NCBI RefSeq assembly: GCF_008801925.2
Contig: NZ_CP062804.1
Span: forward strand, 3,162,001-3,226,000
Source of the DNA: Cupriavidus basilensis
GTDB taxonomy: Bacteria; Pseudomonadota; Gammaproteobacteria; Burkholderiales; Burkholderiaceae
Length of the DNA stretch: 64,000 nt
Direction: 5' to 3'
Shown: piece by piece, positions 1-9,075 of the stretch
Numbering within the stretch: the stretch's first letter is position 1
Layout: the number at the start of each line of letters is the position of its first letter
The notes under the pieces: model-generated
Database searches by the model: none
Seen by the model: the letters and a program-made list of their open reading frames with translations, nothing else
What the model was told of the DNA's origin: nothing
Position numbers and translations under genes: made by a program

Positions 1-1299
1 CTGCAGCATCAGCACGGCTTCGAGCGACAAACCCGTGGCCTGCGCCAGTTGTCTGGCCAGCGGTGTCAGCACGGCCGGCAATCCGGGCAGCGTCGTCATG
101 AGCCCCAGGCTCGCCCCGACCGCGCCAAGCGCGGCCACATTGGCGGCGGTATGCCCCGGCGATAGGGGCAGCCAGCGCAGCAGTGCCGCGCTGATAGCGG
201 TCCCCAGCCCCGTGGATTCCACCACGGCGCCCAGGCCGAGAAAGCCGGCTACATAGATCAGGGGCGTGAGGTGCACCTGCTCGGCCAGCATGCGCGAGGA
301 AACCAGGCCCACGCCCGGCAACAGGCAGACGATGCATGCCGCCAGCGAGATCCAGGCCGGCGAGACGCCATGCAGCGTGTCGGTGGCAAACCCGGCCACG
401 GCCAGCACCAGGATCACCGCCAGCAGCTTTTCCTGCCGGCTTGGCGCGCTCGCTTGCTCGCGCGGGAGTGCCGCGATCGGCCCACGCTCGGGGAACAGCC
501 GGCAGACCAGCCAGACCAGCATCACGGTCTTGAGCAAGCCGAGGATGGGGAAATGCAGCAGGAGATAGCTGCCATAGCTCAGGTTGACGCCGTACAGGGA
601 GCTGGCCGCGCCGAGCAACACGCTGTTGGGGATGTTGGCCGGCAGGATGGTGGTGGGCGGCATATAGCTGGCGGCCGCCACGGTCAGCACCATGCCGATG
701 CGACCGTTGGACCCCGGTGCAAAGCCAAGCCGGTCGGCCAGCGCCAGCACGATCGGCATCAGCAGCAGCACGCGCCCGGTGGTCGATGGCATCAGGAATG
801 CCAGCCCCACGGCGCTCACCGCCACCGTGCCGATCACCTGGCGATAGCTGCCCACCCGGCCCCGGAAGATGATGGCCGCCAGCCGCTGCGCCAGCCCGGT
901 CTGGCGCAAGGCCACACCGGTTACCGCGCCGCCGAACATGAGCCACCACGCGGTGGAAGCAAAGCCCGAGAAGACCACGGGGGCCGGCGCCACGTGCAGC
1001 ACGACGGCGCACAGGAAGAACAGCAACGTCGTAGCCGGCTCGGGCAGCACGCCCAGCGCCCAGCAGCACACGGTGGACGCCACCAGCGCCGCCGCCAGCA
1101 CCAGGCCACCGGGCGCGCCGGTGGCGCGGCCCACCAGCCATACCGCCGCGACGCACAGGGCGATGACGATAGCGGCGCGCGCGCTGTCCGACAGCTTGCC
1201 CGCGGGCGCGGGGCCTGCGGCGGGTGGCGCCTTGGAAGCGGCGGGATTGCCGGAAAGGCTGGCCTGGGGCGGCAAGCCGGGCTGACTGGTATTGCTCAT
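1..1299 (-). CDS. SLC13/DASS family anion permease (partial, 3' end outside window)
   Basis: The reading frame is open from an ATG at 1299 to the window edge, giving 433 codons without a stop, so the C-terminus is missing. After a 35-residue Pro/Ala-rich cytoplasmic tail the protein is almost entirely hydrophobic segments. Two family-type stretches are visible: MPSTTGRVLLLMP near residue 170 and a second block, GASLGLMTTLPGLPAVLTP, near the end. These match the paired SxT-type loops of divalent anion:Na+ symporters (dicarboxylate, sulfate or tartrate carriers). It is divergent from the AraC gene at 1435, which could control it. The substrate cannot be read from sequence; membership in the DASS/ArsB-like superfamily is the safe statement. 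Confidence 0.8.
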   Translation of the reverse strand, partial: MSNTSQPGLPPQASLSGNPAASKAPPAAGPAPAGKLSDSARAAIVIALCVAAVWLVGRATGAPGGLVLAAALVASTVCCWALGVLPEPATTLLFFLCAVVLHVAPAPVVFSGFASTAWWLMFGGAVTGVALRQTGLAQRLAAIIFRGRVGSYRQVIGTVAVSAVGLAFLMPSTTGRVLLLMPIVLALADRLGFAPGSNGRIGMVLTVAAASYMPPTTILPANIPNSVLLGAASSLYGVNLSYGSYLLLHFPILGLLKTVMLVWLVCRLFPERGPIAALPREQASAPSRQEKLLAVILVLAVAGFATDTLHGVSPAWISLAACIVCLLPGVGLVSSRMLAEQVHLTPLIYVAGFLGLGAVVESTGLGTAISAALLRWLPLSPGHTAANVAALGAVGASLGLMTTLPGLPAVLTPLARQLAQATGLSLEAVLMLQ

Positions 1300-1434
1300 G
1301 CGAGGGAACTCCGTGGTGCCATGCGATGAGCGCCATCGTAGGACGCGCCAATCTGGCCGGGTTACACTTCTCGGGCAATTTCTTACGAATCCAAGCCACA
1401 TCCGAAACCCTGCGCCAAAGCCGCGCCGAGCCAG

Positions 1435-2235
1435 ATGCCACGCACCACCTACCAGCCCGTCACGCTGACCCAGCCCACCGCCGAGCAGCCAGTCATCGTG
1501 CATCTGCGCCAGCCGCCGCCCAACGCCATCATTCGCCGCCACCGGCATGCGTGGGGACAGATCTCGTGCCCCCTGCGCGGCAGCATGCGGGTGACCGCGG
1601 CAGGCACCACCTGGGTGGTGCCGACCATGCGCGCGGTGTGGATTCCGCCGGATGTGGAACACGAGGTGGTCACGCTGGGCGATGCAGCGCTGCATGCCTG
1701 CTATGTGCTGCCGCAGGCGGCGCCGCTGTCGCTCACCGCCTGCGTGGTCGTGGAAGTGTCGGCGCTGATGCGCAACCTGATGGTGGCGCTGACCGACGCG
1801 GCCAGCTTGTCCGCGCCACGGCGCCAGCTAAGCGCGGCCCTGCTGCTCGAGGAGTTGCGCACCGCGCCCACGCTTTGGCCGGGGCTGGCCTTGCCCACCG
1901 ACCGCCGCCTCAAAGCCTTGTGCGATGCCTTGATGGAGCAGCCAGGATCGGCGCTGAGCCTGGCGCAATGGGCCGAACTGACGGGCGCCAGCGAGCGCAC
2001 CCTGGCGCGGCTGTTCCGCACCGAGCTGCGCACCAGCTTTGCCGCCTGGCGCCAGCAATTGCGGCTGGCGCACGCCGTGGACCTGATGAGCCGCGGCAAG
2101 CCGCTCGCGCATGTGGCGGCCGAGACCGGCTATGCCAATGCCGGCGCCTTCTCCACCATGTTCCGGCGCGCGCTGGGACAGGCGCCACGCGATTTTCTGG
2201 CGGCGGAATCCCGCAATCACGGGAGGGGACATTGA
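1435..2235 (+). CDS. AraC family transcriptional regulator with N-terminal cupin
   Basis: 266 residues. The N-terminal part (about 20-95) is a cupin-like sensor with an HRHAWGQ segment and the WIPPDVEHEV strand typical of NimR/YdfF-type AraC proteins. Two helix-turn-helix motifs occupy the last 100 residues (SLAQWAELTGASERTLARLFR and AHVAAETGYANAGAFSTMFRRALG). The start at 1435 has no strong Shine-Dalgarno; it is chosen because it gives the complete cupin. The stop codon overlaps the TTG start of the FUSC gene, so the two are translationally coupled. The regulator probably controls that membrane protein, the divergent DASS permease, or both; this is inference from layout. Confidence 0.9.
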   Translation: MPRTTYQPVTLTQPTAEQPVIVHLRQPPPNAIIRRHRHAWGQISCPLRGSMRVTAAGTTWVVPTMRAVWIPPDVEHEVVTLGDAALHACYVLPQAAPLSLTACVVVEVSALMRNLMVALTDAASLSAPRRQLSAALLLEELRTAPTLWPGLALPTDRRLKALCDALMEQPGSALSLAQWAELTGASERTLARLFRTELRTSFAAWRQQLRLAHAVDLMSRGKPLAHVAAETGYANAGAFSTMFRRALGQAPRDFLAAESRNHGRGH

Positions 2236-3296
2236 GCGCAAAGACCCATCTTGCAAAAGCCATCCAATGGCCAGCCGGCGCGCAGGTGCATCCTCGCGAG
2301 ATGCTCGCGGCGGCCCTGGGCATGGGCGTGCCGCTGCTGCTTGCCGGCGCCACGGGGCAGATCGCGCTTGGCCAGGCCGCCGCGCTCGGCAGCCTGGCGA
2401 TCGGCGCCGGGGCGGTTGCCGGCTCGGGCATCGACGTGCGCGACGAATCCCGCATCGGGCCACTGGCGGCCCTGCTTGCACCGGTTGCGGCTGCCGCGGC
2501 CATCGCGGCAGCCCTGGCGGGCCACGGCGTCCTGACCGATGTCATCGTCCTCTTGCTAGCCGGTGCGGCGGCCTGCATTGGCGGCTACAGCCGCCCGCTC
2601 GCGATCGCAGCCACGCGCTTCATCCTGTTCCTGATCATTGCCACAGGCGCGGCAAGCGCTGCGCCGCATCGGGCAGGATTTCTCCTGCTCACGCTGGCCG
2701 GCGCGCTCTGGACCTGTCTGCTGTGCCTGCTCCTCGCGCCGAGGGCCAAAGCGCCGCCGCAAGCGGCTACAGCGTTGCCGTTGCCCACCGCCGCGCAGCG
2801 CCTGCGGCGATGGCGGCGCACGCTGTCGCAGTGGGCCGGGTGGCAGTACTCGCTGCGGCTAGTGCTCGGCCTGGGCTGCGCCGGCATCCTGCGCTGGCTG
2901 TTCCCGGGCCATCACTTCGAATGGATCACGCTGACCGTGGCGATCCTGCTGCAGCGCCAGCCAGAAGGCTTTGCCGTCAAGGCCACGCAGCGCGTGGCCG
3001 GCACCCTCCTCGGCGTGCTTGGCGCGAGCTTGCTGCTGGGCCATCAGCTCCCGTACTGGCTGGTAGCATTCAACGCGGGATGGCTGGCCGGCATCCGGCC
3101 ACTGCTGCGCCTGCGCAACTACCTGGCCTACTCGGCGGTCATGACCCCGCTGATGGTGATGATCATGGGCGCCAGCGGGCCGGCCAACGGCGGCATGCTG
3201 ATGGACCGCGTGGCAGCGACGGCGATCGGTGCCGTCATCGTGTTGCTGGTCGACCGGATCGCCATGAAGGCAGCGAGTGGCGCGCTTGCCAACTAG
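2232..3296 (+). CDS. FUSC family inner-membrane protein
   Basis: 354 residues starting with TTG at 2232, preceded by GGAGGGG. The start overlaps the TGA of the AraC gene, so coupling is likely; an internal ATG at 2301 is the alternative. The N-terminal half is a row of hydrophobic helices. A basic linker (about 180-200) is followed by a second helix bundle containing LFPGHHFEWITLTVAILLQ and RVAGTLLGVLGAS, which matches the FUSC_2 domain of fusaric-acid/aromatic-acid efflux proteins (YccS, AaeB). It is much shorter than full AaeB and carries one C-terminal FUSC bundle. Role inferred: export of toxic aromatic or weak acids. Confidence 0.8.
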   Translation: MSAKTHLAKAIQWPAGAQVHPREMLAAALGMGVPLLLAGATGQIALGQAAALGSLAIGAGAVAGSGIDVRDESRIGPLAALLAPVAAAAAIAAALAGHGVLTDVIVLLLAGAAACIGGYSRPLAIAATRFILFLIIATGAASAAPHRAGFLLLTLAGALWTCLLCLLLAPRAKAPPQAATALPLPTAAQRLRRWRRTLSQWAGWQYSLRLVLGLGCAGILRWLFPGHHFEWITLTVAILLQRQPEGFAVKATQRVAGTLLGVLGASLLLGHQLPYWLVAFNAGWLAGIRPLLRLRNYLAYSAVMTPLMVMIMGASGPANGGMLMDRVAATAIGAVIVLLVDRIAMKAASGALAN

Positions 3297-3299
3297 TTA

Positions 3300-3320
3300 G
3301 GCGCCATATAATATGGCGCC
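3300..3320 (+). promoter_or_regulatory. Perfect palindrome containing a consensus -10 box, upstream of a MarR gene
   Basis: The 21 bases are a perfect palindrome: arm GGCGCCATAT, central A, arm ATATGGCGCC. A perfect TATAAT lies at 3307-3312, with TTGCCA at 3286-3291 as a possible -35 (short 15-bp spacing). The MarR start codon is at 3324, so transcription from this -10 would start within a few bases of the ATG and the mRNA would be leaderless or nearly so. A MarR dimer bound to the palindrome would block the promoter, which suggests autorepression. Confidence 0.6.
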
Positions 3321-3323
3321 ATC

Positions 3324-3839
3324 ATGCAAGCACTCGAACAGAAATACCTCGCCCTGCTCAACGAAGCCGAACGACGGCAGTTGCCCGACCTGGACAGCAT
3401 CCAGCTGTGCTTCCGGGCACTGTCGCTGGCGTCCGCGATCGACCGCGACTGCGCCGCGCTGCTGGCGCCGCATGGCCTGTCCGAAGGCCGTTTCGTGCTG
3501 TTGTTCCTGCTGAACGCGGCCAAGGACGGGCTGGCGCCCAATACGCTCGCCGAGCAGGCCGGCGTCACGCGCGCCACCATCACCGGCCTGCTGGACGGGC
3601 TGGAGCGCGAGGCGCTGATCGAGCGCCATGCCGACACCACAGACCGGCGCGCCCTGACCATCCGGCTCACCCGCAAGGGCAAGCAGGTCGCCAAAAAGGT
3701 GTTCGATGAGCATGGCCGCTGGATCGCCAGCTTGTTCTGCGACCTATCCGCACAGGAGCGCGTTTTGCTCGACGGCCTGCTAAGCAAGGTTTCCGCCGGC
3801 ATGGCCAAGCGCAACGGCGTGCCGGGAGAACCGGCATGA
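3324..3839 (+). CDS. MarR family transcriptional regulator
   Basis: 171 residues. A winged helix occupies about residues 50-130: LAEQAGVTRATITGLLDGLEREALIERHADTTDRRALTIRLTRKGK is the recognition helix plus wing with the conserved DRR. There is no Shine-Dalgarno before the ATG at 3324; the sequence just upstream is the palindrome with TATAAT, so the message is probably leaderless. An ATG at 3313 is out of frame. The stop overlaps the next gene by four bases (ATGA type), which makes the DNA alkylation repair gene a co-transcribed partner. The ligand is not predictable. Confidence 0.92.
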   Translation: MQALEQKYLALLNEAERRQLPDLDSIQLCFRALSLASAIDRDCAALLAPHGLSEGRFVLLFLLNAAKDGLAPNTLAEQAGVTRATITGLLDGLEREALIERHADTTDRRALTIRLTRKGKQVAKKVFDEHGRWIASLFCDLSAQERVLLDGLLSKVSAGMAKRNGVPGEPA

Positions 3840-4624
3840 CCCAGTCAGCAGCCCAGCCGGCAACACGCAAAGGCGCGAGCCGGGCGGCGGACATTCCCGC
3901 CGACATCCTGGCCGCGCTGGAGCGTGGCGAACTGCAAAGCGCCACACTCACCGAATGCCTGGCGCTGAACCAGGTCACGCTGCTGCGCGCCGTGTTTCCC
4001 AAGCTCCCGCCAGCCGCCATGCAGCAAGCCCAAGCCGCCAGCCAGCTCGGCATCCTCAAGCGCATGGCCAGCATCGGCGCCATCCTTATGGAGCAGCTTG
4101 GCGCCGCGGGCATCGCACGTTGCCAGGCGCATCCATCGGATACCGTGCGCGGCTGGGCCTGCTTCATGGCCGGCATGCGGCCGGGCCTGGACCTGAGCCA
4201 GCGCCTCGCGGCCATCCGGGCGCTGGCCGACGACCCGCATTTCGGCGTGCGCGAATGGGCCTGGATGGCCGTGCGGCCGCATCTCGCGGCGGATCTGGAC
4301 ACCAGCATCGCGCTGCTTGCCGCCTGGACAACGTCGCCATCCGAGCGGCTGCGCCGCTTTGCCACCGAGGCACTGCGCCCGCGTGGGGTATGGTGCGCGC
4401 ATATCACCGCGCTGAAGAAGCATCCCGCGCAAGCCCTGCCGCTGCTGGACGCACTGAAGGCCGACCCCTCGCCCTATGTACAGGACTCGGTGGCCAACTG
4501 GCTCAACGATGCGGCCAAGGACAGTCCCGACTGGGTGCGTGCCCTGTGCCAGCGCTGGCAACAGCATGAACCGGCCGACGCCACCCGCCGCATTTGCAGC
4601 CGCGCGCTGCGCAACCTCCGATGA
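3836..4624 (+). CDS. DNA alkylation repair family protein (HEAT-like repeats)
   Basis: 262 residues made of repeated helix pairs. Typical blocks are LAAIRALADDPHFGVREWAWMAVRPHL, RLRRFATEALRPRG and SPYVQDSVANWLNDAAKDSPDWV, ending in RRICSRALRNL, which is characteristic of the AlkD-related DNA_alkylation family. AlkC/AlkD members excise 3- and 7-alkylpurines without base flipping; this one could also be a paralogue of unknown substrate. It overlaps the MarR gene by ATGA, so it is probably controlled by it. It is followed within a few bases by a bidirectional terminator shared with the convergent czc operon. Confidence 0.85.
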   Translation: MTQSAAQPATRKGASRAADIPADILAALERGELQSATLTECLALNQVTLLRAVFPKLPPAAMQQAQAASQLGILKRMASIGAILMEQLGAAGIARCQAHPSDTVRGWACFMAGMRPGLDLSQRLAAIRALADDPHFGVREWAWMAVRPHLAADLDTSIALLAAWTTSPSERLRRFATEALRPRGVWCAHITALKKHPAQALPLLDALKADPSPYVQDSVANWLNDAAKDSPDWVRALCQRWQQHEPADATRRICSRALRNLR

Positions 4625-4655
4625 AAAAAAGCCCGCCACCAAGGTGACGGGCTTT
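4624..4655. terminator. Bidirectional rho-independent terminator
   Basis: Arms at 4628-4640 (AAAGCCCGCCACC) and 4643-4655 (GGTGACGGGCTTT) pair with one mismatch around a 2-base loop. Seven A on the left give a strong U tract for minus-strand transcripts, so it mainly terminates the czc operon; for the plus-strand repair gene the U tract is short. Confidence 0.85.
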
Positions 4656-4678
4656 CGAGGCAGGCAACAACCGGAAGA

Positions 4679-7600
4679 TCAGGCCGGCAGCGAGTCCGAC
4701 AAGCGGTTCTCCTTGCCGTTGCCGTTCTCTTCGTCCGGCCAGTTGCGGCCGACCATCCACTCATACAGCGTGGGCAGCACGATCAGCGTGAGCATGGTGG
4801 CGGTGATCAGGCCGCCGATGATGACGATGGCCAGCGGGCGCTGCGTCTCCGAGCCGATGGCGCGCGAGATGGCCATCGGGAACAGGCCCAGCATGGCCAG
4901 CAGCGCGGTCATGAGCACCGTGCGCAGGCGGTCCATCGAGCCGGTCAGCACGGCCTGGCGCACGGGCATGCCTTCGTCGCGCAGCTGGTTGAAGTAGGTC
5001 ACCATCACCACGCCATTGAGCACGGCCTGGCCGAACAGCGCGATAAAGCCGATCGCAGCCGACACCGACAGCGGAATGCCGGTGATGAACAGCGCGAACA
5101 CGCCGCCGATCAGCGCGAACGGAATGTTCGAGATGATCAGGGTCGCGCTCTTGAACGACTTGAAGGCATTGAACAGCAGCAGGAAGATCACCAGCACCGA
5201 CAGCGGCACCACGATCGACAGCCGGGCCATGGCGCGTTCCTGGTTCTCGAACTCGCCCGACCAGCTGATCTTGACGTCGTCGGCCTTGACGTTCTTGGCG
5301 ACCAGTTCCTGCATGTCCTTCACCACGCTGCCCATATCGCGGTCATGGATGAAGATGCCGATGGACGTGGTGCGCTGGCCGTTCTCGCGGCTGATGTTCA
5401 TCGCGCCCGAAGCCGCGCGGAAGTGCACCAGTTGCGACAGCGGCACCTGCGCGCCGTCCGCCGTCTGCAGGAAGATATTCGGCAGGTTTGGCAGCTGGCG
5501 CTCGTTAGGCTTGAGGCGCACCGCCACGCTGAAGTGCTTCTCGCCCTCCCACAGCTCGGTGGCTGCCTTGCCGGCCAGCGCGGTCTCCATCAGGTCCTGC
5601 ACGTCCCCCACGTTGATGCCGTAGCGGGCGGCCTGGGCGCGGTCGAAGTCCAGCACGTACTGCGGCAGCTCGCCGTCGCGGTCGATAAAGGCGCGCATCA
5701 CGCCCTGGACCGATTGCACGTTGGCGAGGATCTGGTCGGCCACGCGCTTGTTCTGCTGCAAGCTGTCGCTCTGCACCTTGATCACGATCTGGCCCTTGAT
5801 CTGGGAGATGCTCTCAAGAATGTTGTCGCGCACCGGCTGCGAGAAATTAGGCTCGATGCCGGGCAGCTGGCGCAGGTTGGCGTTGATCTCGTTGATGATC
5901 TTGCGCTTGTCGTAGCCCGCGCGCCATTGCTTGTCGTTCTTCAGGTCGACCAGGATTTCGACGGTGTTGATCAGCTTGGGATCGGTGCCGTCGTCCGGGC
6001 GGCCCACCTTGGAGATGGTGGTATTGACCTCGGGCGTCTTGCGAATCACGCCACGCAGGCGGCGGGCCTGGTCGCGCGCTTCGTCGATGGACACCGACGC
6101 CGGCAGGTCGAAGCTGACCCACATCGAGCCTTCGTCCAGCTCCGGCAGGAACTCGCTGCCGAGGAACTTGCCCACGCCAACCGTTGCCACCAGCAGGCCA
6201 ACGGCGATGCCCACCACGGTGCGCTTGTGGTCCAGCGCCCAGGCCAGCATCGGCTCGTAGAGGCGCTTGCTATGGCGCACCATGAAGTTGTCTTCATGCG
6301 CGATGTTCTTGGTCAGCAGCAGGTGGCACAGCAGCGGCACCAGCGTCAGCGAGATGATCAGCGAGCCGACCAGCGCACCCGTCACGGTGTAGGCCATGGG
6401 CGCGAAGATCTTGCCCTCGTGGCGCTGCAGCGTAAAGATCGGGATGTGCGCGGCGATGATGATGATCATCGAGAACACAGTCGGGCGGCCCACTTCGGTG
6501 GTGGCCTGCAGGATGGCGTGCATGCGCGCGCGGCTGTCCTTGATCTGGGCTTCCTTCAGCTCACCCAGCCGCTTGAAGATGTTCTCCACCACGATCACCG
6601 CGCCGTCCACGATGATGCCGAAGTCCATCGCGCCCAGCGACAGCAGGTTGGCGGGAATGCCCACCCAGGTCAGCCCGATGAACGTGGACAGCAGCGCCAG
6701 CGGAATCACGATCGCCACGATGGCCGCGGCGCGCACATTGGCCAGGAACAGGTACAGCACGGCCATCACCAGCAGCGCGCCCTCGACCAGATTGCCGAAC
6801 ACCGTGTGCAAGGTCTTGTCGATCAGCGTGGAGCGGTCGTAGTAAGGGACGATCTTCACGCCCTTGGGCAGGATCGAATTGTCCAGCAGGTCAATCTTCT
6901 TCTTGAGCGCTTCGAGCACCAGCGAGGGATTCTCGCCCTTGCGCATGACCACGATGCCCGAGACGATGTCGTCCTCGTCGTCCTGGCCCATCAGGCCCTG
7001 GGGCGGCGCGGAACCGGTCCGGATCTCGGCAATGTCCTTGACCAGGATCGGCGTGCCATTGACTTCCGACACCACCACATCGGCGATGTCGGCCGAGGTA
7101 CGGAAGCTGCCCAGCGAGCGCAGCAGGAATTGCTGGCGCCCGTTGGCCACGGCGCCGCCGCCGGCGTTGGAGTTGGCGCGCTGCAGGGCGGTAAAGAGTT
7201 GCGCGAGCGAGATCTTGGCGTCGCGCATCTTCGCCAGGTTGGGGTTCACCTCGTACTGCTTGATGGTGCCGCCAATGGTGACGAGGTCGGCCACGCCCGG
7301 AACCTGGCGCAGGTTTTTCTCCACCACCCAGTCCTGCAGCGTGCGCAGTTCCTGCGCGCTGTAGCCCTTGCCGGTCAGGCGAAAGCGGAAGATCTCGCCG
7401 ATGGCGGTGGACAGCGGCGCCAGCTCCGGCTGCACGCCGTCGGGCAGGTCCACCCCGCGCAGGCGCTCGATCACCTGCTGGCGGGCCACCACGTCGGTGG
7501 CCTTGTCATTGAAGGTGACCATCAGGAAGGACAGGCCGAACTGGGTGTGCGAGAACACCCGCACGGAGTTCGGCGTGCCGGCCAGCGCGGTCTCGATCGG

Positions 7601-7801
7601 GATCGTGACCTGGCGCTCGACTTCCTCGGCGGCACGGCCCGGGTACAGGGTAATGACGTTGACCTGGATGTCGGAGACATCCGGGAAGGCTTCGATCGGC
7701 AGGTTCTTGAAGGCCGCAAGGCCACCCCCGATGAAGATGGCAAGGCCTAGCCAGACGAACAGCTTCTGGTGCAGGGCAAAATGGACGATGCGCGAAATCA
7801 T
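4679..7801 (-). CDS. czcA: HME-RND heavy-metal efflux pump, CzcA family
   Basis: About 1040 residues, full length for the family. The start ATG at 7801 gives the canonical N-terminus MISRIVHFALHQKLFVWLGL, the first membrane helix; an upstream in-frame ATG at 7876 lies inside the czcB-like gene and is rejected. Helix 4 carries DFGIIVDGAVIVVEN near residue 400, the proton-relay motif of Zn/Co/Cd-type HME pumps rather than the Cu/Ag CusA type. It is the inner-membrane, proton-driven part of a tripartite pump with the adaptor and outer-membrane factor upstream in the same operon. Metal specificity beyond a divalent-cation guess is not proven. No sensor-kinase pair is adjacent. Confidence 0.93.
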   Translation of the reverse strand: MISRIVHFALHQKLFVWLGLAIFIGGGLAAFKNLPIEAFPDVSDIQVNVITLYPGRAAEEVERQVTIPIETALAGTPNSVRVFSHTQFGLSFLMVTFNDKATDVVARQQVIERLRGVDLPDGVQPELAPLSTAIGEIFRFRLTGKGYSAQELRTLQDWVVEKNLRQVPGVADLVTIGGTIKQYEVNPNLAKMRDAKISLAQLFTALQRANSNAGGGAVANGRQQFLLRSLGSFRTSADIADVVVSEVNGTPILVKDIAEIRTGSAPPQGLMGQDDEDDIVSGIVVMRKGENPSLVLEALKKKIDLLDNSILPKGVKIVPYYDRSTLIDKTLHTVFGNLVEGALLVMAVLYLFLANVRAAAIVAIVIPLALLSTFIGLTWVGIPANLLSLGAMDFGIIVDGAVIVVENIFKRLGELKEAQIKDSRARMHAILQATTEVGRPTVFSMIIIIAAHIPIFTLQRHEGKIFAPMAYTVTGALVGSLIISLTLVPLLCHLLLTKNIAHEDNFMVRHSKRLYEPMLAWALDHKRTVVGIAVGLLVATVGVGKFLGSEFLPELDEGSMWVSFDLPASVSIDEARDQARRLRGVIRKTPEVNTTISKVGRPDDGTDPKLINTVEILVDLKNDKQWRAGYDKRKIINEINANLRQLPGIEPNFSQPVRDNILESISQIKGQIVIKVQSDSLQQNKRVADQILANVQSVQGVMRAFIDRDGELPQYVLDFDRAQAARYGINVGDVQDLMETALAGKAATELWEGEKHFSVAVRLKPNERQLPNLPNIFLQTADGAQVPLSQLVHFRAASGAMNISRENGQRTTSIGIFIHDRDMGSVVKDMQELVAKNVKADDVKISWSGEFENQERAMARLSIVVPLSVLVIFLLLFNAFKSFKSATLIISNIPFALIGGVFALFITGIPLSVSAAIGFIALFGQAVLNGVVMVTYFNQLRDEGMPVRQAVLTGSMDRLRTVLMTALLAMLGLFPMAISRAIGSETQRPLAIVIIGGLITATMLTLIVLPTLYEWMVGRNWPDEENGNGKENRLSDSLPA

Positions 7802-7814
7802 GTGGCGGTCTTCC

Positions 7815-9026
7815 TCACTGCTTCGCGCTGGCGCTGCTGGCTTCGCTGGCGCGCGCCGCGTTGACCGCGGTGGCATCTCGCAGGATGTCCTGCAGGTACA
7901 GGTTGCCGTCGGTCACCACCACGTCGCCATCCTTGAGCCCTTCCACCGCCTCGGCCACACCAGGCAGCGACACGCCCAGCTTGATCTGCTTGCGCTCAAA
8001 GCGGTTCTGCGCCGTGCGCACGAACACAAAGTGGTGGTTCTCGGCCAGGAACACGGCCTTGGACGGCACCGCGATCCCCGTGAAGGAAGCGGCCTGCAGC
8101 TTGGCGGTGACGAACATCTCGGCCTTCAGGCGACGGTCCGGGTTGGGCACGGACAAGCGCACCTTGATGCTGCGCGCCGCAGGATCCACGTAGTCGGCGA
8201 CCTTGACCACCTTGCCGGGGAAGGTCTCGCCGGGATAGGCGGCCGACACCAGTTGGACGGTCACGCCGGGCTTGAACAGGGCGATGTCGGCCTCGGCCGC
8301 GTCGACCTGCGCCCACAGTTCGCCGGGATCGGTCACCAGGAACAGCGGCGCAGCGGGCGGCTGGTCGGGGCGCAGCTCCATGCCGTTATTGATATTGCGC
8401 TCCACCACCAGGCCATCGATCGGCGTGCGCAAGGCAAAGCGGTTGCTCGCGCCCTCGCCCTGCGCGCCGGCGCCGTACTGGCGCAAGGCAGCCTGGGTGC
8501 GCTGCAGGTCGGCATTGGCCCGGGCGGCATCGGCCTGGGTCTGCTCCAGGTCCTTTTGCGCCACGATGCCTGCACCGTACAGCTCGCGCTGGCGGGCCAG
8601 CGCCTTGCTGGCATAGGCGGCGTCGGCCGCGGCCTTGCGGGCGTCGGCCTGGGCCACGCCGAAATCGGTTGAGGTCAGCATGGCCAGCGCCTGCCCCGCC
8701 TTGACATTGGTCCCCGGCTGCACCAGCACCTCGGTCACGCGCCCGGCAAACGGCGTCGACACGCGCACGGTGCGGTCTTCATTCCAGACCAGGCGGCCCG
8801 GCAGGCTGAGCATGCGCTCGCCGCCGCTCTTGACGGCCTCGCCCACGATGCCGGGCAGCGTCTTGACCGTGGCCGGGAATTCAACGGTGTTGCCGCTGAC
8901 CTTGGGTTCGTCGCTGGGGGGCGGGGCTTCCTTCTTGCCGCAGGCGGCGAGCGCCAGCGCGACCAGCGAAAACGCGACCAGCCGGGCGGCGACGCCATGG
9001 CGGGCCGCGGCACGTACGGGGGACAT
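7815..9026 (-). CDS. czcB: RND periplasmic adaptor (membrane fusion protein), lipoprotein
   Basis: About 403 residues from the ATG at 9026. That start puts a compact signal peptide (basic MSPVRAAARHGVAAR followed by a hydrophobic stretch ending LALAAC) before a lipobox cysteine at residue 29. In-frame ATGs at 9059 and 9092 are possible and would lengthen the n-region; none has a good Shine-Dalgarno. Following domains: barrel-sandwich/lipoyl (RVSTPFAGRVTEVLVQPGTNVKAGQALAMLTS), a coiled-coil hairpin with alternating Ala/Arg/Gln, the second lipoyl half (RTPIDGLVVERNINNGMEL), then the beta-barrel. It links the pump to the outer-membrane factor. It lies 13 bases upstream of the pump gene. Confidence 0.9.
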   Translation of the reverse strand: MSPVRAAARHGVAARLVAFSLVALALAACGKKEAPPPSDEPKVSGNTVEFPATVKTLPGIVGEAVKSGGERMLSLPGRLVWNEDRTVRVSTPFAGRVTEVLVQPGTNVKAGQALAMLTSTDFGVAQADARKAAADAAYASKALARQRELYGAGIVAQKDLEQTQADAARANADLQRTQAALRQYGAGAQGEGASNRFALRTPIDGLVVERNINNGMELRPDQPPAAPLFLVTDPGELWAQVDAAEADIALFKPGVTVQLVSAAYPGETFPGKVVKVADYVDPAARSIKVRLSVPNPDRRLKAEMFVTAKLQAASFTGIAVPSKAVFLAENHHFVFVRTAQNRFERKQIKLGVSLPGVAEAVEGLKDGDVVVTDGNLYLQDILRDATAVNAARASEASSASAKQ

Positions 9027-9075
9027 CGAAGCAGGCTTAGCAGTCATCGGGACGGACATCGGAGCAGACACGGTA

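Noticed and set aside
5345..7750. 800-codon open frame antisense to the RND pump
   Set aside because: It is a codon-bias shadow of czcA: His/Gln/Arg-rich, no domain, no ribosome site; the opposite strand encodes all RND motifs.
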